From: Pseudoscleropodium purum
Taxonomy: Eukaryota; Streptophyta; Bryopsida; Hypnales; Brachytheciaceae
Reading direction: 5' to 3'
Assembly (NCBI GenBank): GCA_963969395.1
Contig: OZ017797.1
Coordinates: forward strand, 12,090,001-12,154,000
Length of the DNA stretch: 64,000 nucleotides
Shown here: one piece after another, positions 57,293 to 64,000 of the stretch
Position numbering within the stretch: the stretch's first letter is position 1
Layout: each line of letters begins with the position of its first letter
Program-made: the position numbers and the translations under genes
Notes under the pieces: generated by a model
The model's database searches: none
What the model was told of the DNA's origin: nothing
Seen by the model: only the letters and a program-made list of their open reading frames with translations

Positions 57293-59314
57293 CCATGCCA
57301 ATAATAGCCGAGTTGACGAAAATTGAAACCTCAGCTGGCTCGACCCCTATGGATCCCTCTTTCCATTTTGAGAATGCATACATTCGCTGATAACCTGTTA
57401 ATGAGAAACAGCCTTCCAAACACCGTTTTGGAATACAACAACGGAGGTGGGTAGCTCGTTCCAGAGACCTTGAACGTTTTGAAAGAAAACTAAGCTGTGC
57501 ACACGGCTTGCTGCTGATATTTACTGGAGCAGTTCACAAAATGTCTCGACTCGCTCCAATAACCTCTCAAGGACCACGATTCCATGGCTTTGAAATGATC
57601 AGTTTGATTGAACATACTGTGAAAAATATCAGATTTAAGACGGGATCTAATTTGTATCACCAGAATCAGTGAAGAACATTGCATGTGTTGGTCAAATTGA
57701 ACAAAAGAAAGTACCCTCATGAACCACTAAAAAGGGTTAAAATACCAAGAACTAGGGGTTCATTCTCTCACCCACAATCACTTCAGGATGTTGCACACAA
57801 AACAATTCGGAGCTCCCACAGAGTCGACTCAGTTTGCCAGCATTCGGCAATCGCTCTTGACTACAGATCCTCTCAACGTTATACTAGCTATTTCTAACAG
57901 CGGAAGTTTACCTACATCTGAAGTATACTTATAGAGCTGCGTCGTAGAAAGAACGTAATTGTCAAACATCACTTGCATTGATTTCACAGTTTGCCATGTT
58001 GGTATCTTGGTGCACAACTGGGTATACCTCACAGAACGAGCTTCGCTTATCGTAAGCCATACCATAAAAGGCGGCATTCTACAATGTATGCAAGATATTG
58101 CAACTAACAAATCTGCAAATCTTTCCAGAAATTCTCAATTACGGTTCGGCAAAAATAAGATGTAAATTACCTCACTGAACAGGCAATGAAGTTGTCACAA
58201 CCTGCATCAATTACCTTCGACAATCACATTGAACCGGCGCTCTTTGTGGCTAGTGTGCTAAAAAGAGAACCTGGAGGAGGAAACCCAGCACTCTAGAGAG
58301 CTTCTGCCCTCCAGGCCTGATGAAGACCTCCATTACCAGCTCTTTGAAGACCCACAAACCACAAGGAGCAGAACAAGTAGGTTTGTGACACTGGCGGAAC
58401 CGCCTTAATGAGAGTATAATAAAAAAATTAGCCCAAAAAGGTCCCCTAGGAGCTGGTCAAGGGCTTTATAAATACACTAGGGTCCTTGATTAGCGAATGT
58501 CGAATGAAGATAGGGTCTCTTTAATCTGACCCTAACTTCATTGACATTCTGGAACATCTGGCACATTTGCCACACTCTCCTTAAACGTGGGACACTTGTC
58601 TCACATTCAGACTATTTGACCTTTAACACGACTGTCTTTCAAGCAGTAAAGATAAAGGGGGTTAACTTAGATCGTATACAGAAACGAGCTCGGTTGACTC
58701 AAGCTTCGGTCCCGCAGGAGCTCCAATATTGGAAACGTTCATCCACAACTTCACATGCCTCAGCTGCCCAGACCTCGAGCTAATTCACATCCAATTTCAC
58801 GTCACATTTCATCCTTCATTGAAATGCCACATTGTTTCATGTCAATTACTGCGAGTAGCAGCGGCACATTGGGGCAGAATCCAATATTCTCCACATCAAC
58901 ATCTGATGTACCACTATGCCAGTTTGGACAGTAACCTCTCCACTATTGTACTGTTCGATATTCTCCCTTCAATACAAGTAACATCTCTCGTATTTACTAT
59001 AAACCTGATACAACTGCCCCTCTAAAATTTGTACGCAGGCCTTCTACATAAGCTGCAAATTCAGATCCACAAGAAGCTGGTCGCTACATAACCCTCTCCT
59101 GTTGGTTTCATCTCCACATGGTGCAGTGCGGTTGCAAAAAGAGGTCATAGCCCTCATCCTCTCAATGAGCCGTAGATCTACAAGGCTCGAGGGTTCTGAT
59201 TTAGTCTCAAGAGAAAGGTAATCTCTGTAGCCAGCCCTCCACCTGTTATCTTCTACATCCTCATTTTCAGTAACCCATATGATATGGAAAAAAAGTTAAG
59301 AAATCAATGAAAAT
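57293..59314. other. Intergenic region between convergent genes
   Basis: Holds the 3' ends of the unrecognised gene (+) and the F-box gene (-), with gene-like composition. A partial copy of the Stowaway-like interior lies at 57642-57715. Several 70-98 codon ORFs occur, but none resembles a known family and they conflict between strands. Confidence 0.5.
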
Positions 59315-60775
59315 TCAAGTCATCACAGGCCGAGTAGGTTCCGTCTGCCACGTCCGCATGGGCATACAATTGCAGGTCCAATTCTTGGCCACATTCAGAG
59401 TCTCCCAAGACTTTCGTTCCATGTCATACAACACAAATCTGGCCAGGTCGGACGTTTCCGCAAAGTCATGGCGCGATATGAGGATATAATGTTCGCAATA
59501 GCACGTCTTGATCTTCTCTACAAACCGGTTCCGCAGAAACACTCGCAAAGAATGAGGCTCAATGAGAAACCACTCCAGCATAGGAGTTGGCATGCGATCC
59601 ACTTCAATCCACGTTGGAGGATCTTGCTGAAACTCCCACACACGAAGCCCGCCCTCTTCAGTGAGCGTTAAATCACGCAGAACGCCTCTCCACTCACCAA
59701 GCCCCTGCATCAATGCACCAAAACTTCGCCTCTGTGCAGACCTGGGTGCAGGCCCATACATCGCTGCAGGCCTGCGAATATTCAAACCTGCAGGCTCATG
59801 CCCATCAGGTGGTAATGGAAGCACAGTCCACGAGTCGTGCTCGAAATTGTAAGCTAGCATCTTTGGTTCAATAAGAGACGGTGAATGGCAGTGCCTTGGA
59901 GGTCTGGAGATTCGACTAGTATTCCCACACTTCATGTACATGACACCCTCGCAGTAAGTCGAATCCAATTCATTGCCCACTAGTTTAGGGCAAGGAGTTG
60001 GCTTCTGTGTCCATTCTCCAGTAACAGAGTCGTAAACAGTCGTGGAGTGGGTTCCATTTTGGCACCAAACAGTGAGCACCTTGTATGAGCTCCCAAAGCG
60101 ATCCTCCACAGCTAGCTTCGCAAATGCGCACCCGCTGCTTCGAACTCGCATGCAGGAGCTCGGAAGGCAATGGCGACGCTTGGTGTGGAGGTTCAAGACT
60201 GTTGCCATGTGAAAATTGGCGGTGTACACCACGCCATGAGCCACATGAAACTGGAAATCAGGGGTGAGAATTGAAAATCGAAAACGATCAGACGGGAGCG
60301 CCTTCAACACCCATTTTTCTCCGTCCTGCACCAGCATCGCTTGATGGCAAGCTTGCTGGCCACCGTAAAGAATGAAATAGGGTTTGGGCAATGAAGTGAG
60401 GGAGCTAGAGCGCTCAAGAAATTGTTGGTTCTGAAGCAAATGGCTCCACTTCTTGCAGACGCTGAAAGATCGGCAGAACGCGTGGAGGGGCAGCTTCGCG
60501 ATCACCATCTCCTCCAAGTCGATGTGGTCCTGGAGATGGCCCCAAAGCTCAGGGTCCATCTCCACGTCTTGAGAGGAAGAAGAAGAAGACGAAGACGATG
60601 AGGAACTTCGGATCCTTTTGGCATCAGCGCAACTCAAGAGCCCCGTCGTGACATTGTAACCCTCTGTTGCCGGCTTCTCCTTTGTAAACACTTCTGCCCA
60701 TCGCCACCATTTGCAGTGGTCTCCCCAACGCGAGAGAGCCGACTCCTCGGTCCATGCGCTGATAATGTAACTCAT
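59315..60775 (-). CDS. F-box protein, probable SCF ubiquitin-ligase adaptor
   Basis: Substrate-recognition subunit of an SCF E3 ubiquitin ligase, by family inference. It is intronless with 486 residues. The F-box lies at about 74-121 (LWGHLQDHIDLEEMVIAKLP, then FCRSFSVCKKWSHLL). The rest (about 130-480) is a beta-rich C-terminal domain of the kelch or F-box-associated type: repeated hydrophobic strands, Trp-containing segments such as YDSVTGEWTQKP and YNFEHDSWTVLPLPP, and ARFVLYDMERKSWETL near the end. These recur like blades of a propeller, though the classic GG pair is missing. A run of 12 serines (57-68, from an AGA/GAA repeat) precedes the F-box. The start at 60775 is the first ATG; Met73 (60559), just before the F-box, is a plausible alternative. 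The substrate is unknown. Confidence 0.88.
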   Translation of the reverse strand: MSYIISAWTEESALSRWGDHCKWWRWAEVFTKEKPATEGYNVTTGLLSCADAKRIRSSSSSSSSSSSSQDVEMDPELWGHLQDHIDLEEMVIAKLPLHAFCRSFSVCKKWSHLLQNQQFLERSSSLTSLPKPYFILYGGQQACHQAMLVQDGEKWVLKALPSDRFRFSILTPDFQFHVAHGVVYTANFHMATVLNLHTKRRHCLPSSCMRVRSSGCAFAKLAVEDRFGSSYKVLTVWCQNGTHSTTVYDSVTGEWTQKPTPCPKLVGNELDSTYCEGVMYMKCGNTSRISRPPRHCHSPSLIEPKMLAYNFEHDSWTVLPLPPDGHEPAGLNIRRPAAMYGPAPRSAQRRSFGALMQGLGEWRGVLRDLTLTEEGGLRVWEFQQDPPTWIEVDRMPTPMLEWFLIEPHSLRVFLRNRFVEKIKTCYCEHYILISRHDFAETSDLARFVLYDMERKSWETLNVAKNWTCNCMPMRTWQTEPTRPVMT

Positions 60776-61549
60776 TGATTAATTGTCACGATCTAAGTGC
60801 AAAAGAGAATTCCAATTCGTTAGAATCGTCACAGAACATTATCAACCAAACGGAGGAATAATGTAAAGTCTCCGTTTCTCATACAGCAAGGGAGAGGTCC
60901 CATTGACCATACAAGTGAACTTTGAGCCTTTGCCTACAACAATGGACTGAAAAGTGGCAGTAACTGCCAGACTCAATACCCTCAACAATCTAGAAACTTG
61001 TGTCATCTCAAAAACGACGACGATTTCAAAGGAAACAGGAAGCATAAGGACACATGGTGCTAATCGCCCAAGCAAGCTCGACATGTGAGCAATTGGATCG
61101 AGATTAAAGCACGATTACATAATGAAATGAGTATTTTTGAAACAGAATTCGCACCTGGTCACCTTCAGATCGAGATGAGCAAAAAGACAAAGCCGGTGTC
61201 ACCACTGATCAATTCAGCCAGTTTTGGGTTTGCCAGAGGAAGCGATTGACGAGCTGCAAAGTTGGCGGCGTGGGAGACGGGCATCGGGATGAGGTCATAA
61301 CGAAAGGAAGGTGCGTGTCGGGGAAGCTGTCAGGTGGGGCCTAGGGTTTCCATTTGCAGCACTGGAACTCCTTGAAATTGGCGCAAATTGAGAGTCTGTT
61401 CACCTCGGTTTCCACGGACGGAAAGTCCCACGTGGGGTATAATTTAGGAGTGACACTAGGCTACATACCTCTTCTAGAAGGTAGACTCTATCCTGCCTAA
61501 TGATTCTGAAAGCTACCAAACTCCACATGAAGTACATTGAATAGGGGTA
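60776..61549. other. Upstream region of the F-box gene
   Basis: Presumed promoter and leader of the minus-strand F-box gene. An 80-codon minus-strand ORF at 60842-61084 is hydrophobic and unrecognised; it may be chance or an upstream ORF in the leader. No other gene. Confidence 0.4.
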
Positions 61550-62203
61550 TTAACCCCTAAATGTCCAAGGCCTATTTTGAGCTTCTTATAATTTGCTCTA
61601 AATTGAACAAAATGTTGACATTTTAATAAGTTGTATCAATTTTTTTGAATTGCAACCGTACAAATTCAAACTAGACATATTAGAGATCTCATAGGAAAAA
61701 AACAACACAACAATATCACTTATGGAGTGAAAGATTATAATGTTTGACCATGAGGGAGTTAAAACTGCAAAAGTGATGTGAAGTCTTTCAATCCTCTTTT
61801 CTCAAATCACATCTAAAAAGTTGGTGACCAAAAAAATATAAGGTTAAAGGGCTTAACATGTATAACCCCAATTAGTTTATGGCTTTTTAAAACCTACTCT
61901 ATAATTTTTTAAATGAATTTTGAATGTGATTTTTTCTCCAAGATCTAGTATATTTGAGGCTCACTTCCAAGAGCTCTCAGTACTATGAGAAGTCAAGATT
62001 GCAATAGGCACCCTCACACAAAATCTTGTATAGAAAAATCACTATCATTTATTTTCAAGATTGAATTTTTGATGCTAAAATTAGACTTCAAAAAGAACTT
62101 TCTAAAAATATAAACTACTAAAAAGAGCAATTTGGTTAGGTTTTATTTAACTTCAAAGTTTTGTAAACACCAAATTTTGGTGCCTCAGGCATTGAGGGGT
62201 TAA
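61550..62203. mobile_element. AT-rich TIR repeat family, copy 2 (~0.65 kb)
   Basis: The left end TTAACCCCTAAATG and right end CATTGAGGGGTTAA are inverted repeats with one mismatch. The left end continues TCCAAGGCC, as in the copy at 4728 (CCCAAGGCC) and at the 18.7 kb palindrome (TTCCAAGGCC). The interior is non-coding and AT-rich. Confidence 0.55.
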
Positions 62204-64000
62204 AGGGACCAAAAAATTAAAAGGACTTATCTTGAAAAACTATAGATGTTTGAAAGATAATGTACAACTCCCAACACTTCAATGATAGATATTTATATAT
62301 TGTGTTGTGTTGATTAATTAGTATAGGTCCCCTGAATATCCCCATTCAATGTAGAATACTATTGTTTATTAGTATTTAAAAATGTTCGTGGTGCACGTAA
62401 AAGAGTAGATTATGTTTGGTTGTTTTTAAGTTTTAGCCTATGAAGTAGTATACAGGCTAAGTATTTGATAGCACTATTATTTATGTTATTAAGAGTTGTA
62501 TTAATAGAGAATTGTTGAATTTTAAATTTTTCGTGCAATATCTCAAACAATCTAACATGCATTGTTCTTCTTGCATCAACCATGAGGACTACAAAGGTTT
62601 TTAGTCAACCAACCTCTTTATTTATTCTACAAATAAAGGAATGTATTTATTATACTTTTATTGCAATTGATTTGAATAAGAATTAGTCATTGCAAAATGT
62701 GAATTCTATGCATCTTATTTTATGTTGTTGGGTGATTGCAAGATATACTTGTATTTCTTGTCCACTTGGCCTTAGACAAGTGGTTTTTTGCTCATAAATT
62801 TTGCATTGTTTATTTGTTTAGTATGAAACTTGAAATAAAGGTACATGTGGTACTTACCAACATTGAATATTTTTTTTGATTTAAAATTATTTTACTATTT
62901 TTAATCTGCCTTCAATTGGACATGGTGGAGGTCTACTTACATTACAAGGACTAACAATGAATTTTCATGAAAGTAGCAACATGTTGATTGTGCACATGGG
63001 GTCAAACTGACCTTCTCTTGCACAAAGGCTATAAAGAAGGGAAAACTGTCCTACACACTTTCCTTAGTGCAATGCAAGTGCAATATTGGATTGATAGTTT
63101 AGATATGTAGTGGTGATGCTGACATATAGTACTAGTGGTACACAATATTGCCAATCCTATGGCCCAAAACTAGGTTTTGGATGAAAAAACGTGAAGTGTT
63201 TCTTGTAATTACTTTGTTTTGAAGGTGTAGTAGGACATTGGTGTAGATCAAGTATATTTCGTACACATAGCAAGTTAGTATGTAAATTAGCCTTACATTA
63301 CATTAACATTCATTTGTATTTGGACAAAGACATTAAAGCAGACATGTAGGTATAGTATAGTCGAGTGAATTGTCTTTAAATATTCTTAATTTCATAAGTG
63401 TGAAGCATCTAGAGGAATGGAATAATAGCAATTTTGTATTTCATGTACGGCCTTCTTATAATTTTTTATTTATAATGCTTCAATGTGAGGGTTTGTACAC
63501 CATAATAAAATATGTATCTATGTATTTGTTTGGCTAAGGTTATATAATTGGCATGTGATTTTGGGTATTACGTAGGCTAGAATATGTAATTGTAATCTTA
63601 TCTCATAAAATGTCCATATTTAAACCTAAATAGTTGTGAAACTTGTGTGTCTAAGATTTGCAAATTATTTAAGATTTTTTTTTAATAATTTGCTATCTAT
63701 TTATTAGTTATTGGTCCATTTGTTTATAGATGAGAATATTTGTGCTGGTGTGATGTTATCATTGAGTTTGTCTTTTGGGGATATGATTGAAAAATTATAA
63801 TGCACTATAAGTGCACTGTCTTTTGAGTGCATATAGGCATAGTAAGGCACATATTCTGTGCTTTCAGATCAAATTATTTTTCAGACCCCCAATTCATTTT
63901 AGTTTTTTTAAAGGGGGATTGAAAAATAATTTGATCTAAAAATAATTTGAAAACCTTAGTCCCCCCTTAGTCTTGTATTTTTGAAAATCAACTTGTTTAA
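62204..64000. other. AT-rich spacer to the window end
   Basis: Stop-rich AT-rich sequence without ORFs of note or recognisable transposon proteins. Near the end an AATAATTTGATC segment appears in both orientations about 60 bp apart (63880-63940), a small inverted repeat. Nothing else is supported. Confidence 0.5.

Noticed and set aside
60842..61084. 80-codon hydrophobic minus-strand ORF before the F-box gene
   Set aside because: No family resemblance. It may be an upstream ORF in the leader, but there is no evidence for a separate gene.
1..64000. LTR retrotransposons, CRISPR arrays or prokaryote-type defence systems
   Set aside because: No reverse transcriptase, integrase or regularly spaced short repeats with unique spacers were seen, and the introns and plant gene families show a plant nuclear genome.

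Overview
This is a land-plant nuclear window: intron-containing genes with GT-AG junctions, a plant-specific HD-Zip transcription factor, a chloroplast-type DNL zinc-finger protein, an F-box gene and typical plant transposons. Short introns, about one gene per 13 kb, divergent protein sequences and very AT-rich spacer point to a compact genome, possibly a bryophyte or another seedless plant. That placement is inference; no marker in the window fixes the species.

Five genes are supported. (1) 12053-14451 (+): an unusual HD-Zip class II factor in four exons, with a short zipper and an altered C-terminal CPSCE motif. (2) 21761-24768 (+): a four-exon nuclear-type basic protein resembling the CUSTOS/C12orf43 family, with a telo-box upstream. 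(3) 25554-28216 (-): a four-exon DNL/Zim17-type zinc-ribbon protein, probably the chloroplast Hsp70-escort protein, convergent with gene 2. (4) 55071-57292 (+): a four-exon gene for a membrane-anchored or secreted protein that I do not recognise. (5) 59315-60775 (-): a single-exon F-box protein. The multi-exon models were assembled by hand and their phases agree at every junction; only the exon 4 acceptor of gene 2 is ambiguous.

The rest is mostly transposon-derived. 28.5-47.8 kb holds a decayed MULE transposase with a SWIM zinc finger (+) and a decayed Ulp1/C48 protease (-). Both lie between inverted ~200 bp repeats, so this may be one ~19 kb Mutator-like element. It carries nested insertions: a CATTAGAAG-type MITE inside the transposase, and two very GC-rich hAT-type MITEs (CGGACG-rich, 8 bp target duplications) in and near the protease. 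Other repeats are four copies of the CATTAGAAG MITE, a CACTA-type MITE with an AAT duplication, two Stowaway-like MITEs in introns, a dispersed AT-rich terminal-inverted-repeat family that forms a ~1.8 kb palindrome at 18.7 kb, a tRNA-derived SINE candidate, tandem arrays at 1.9-3.0 kb and a ~950 bp purine-rich tract.

The genes do not form a pathway. I saw no reverse transcriptase, tRNA, rRNA, CRISPR array or prokaryotic-type system. The most novel items are the diverged HD-Zip II factor, the GC-rich hAT MITE family, the candidate giant MULE, the splice-donor duplication in the DNL gene, and the inverted copy of exon sequence in the CUSTOS-like gene.
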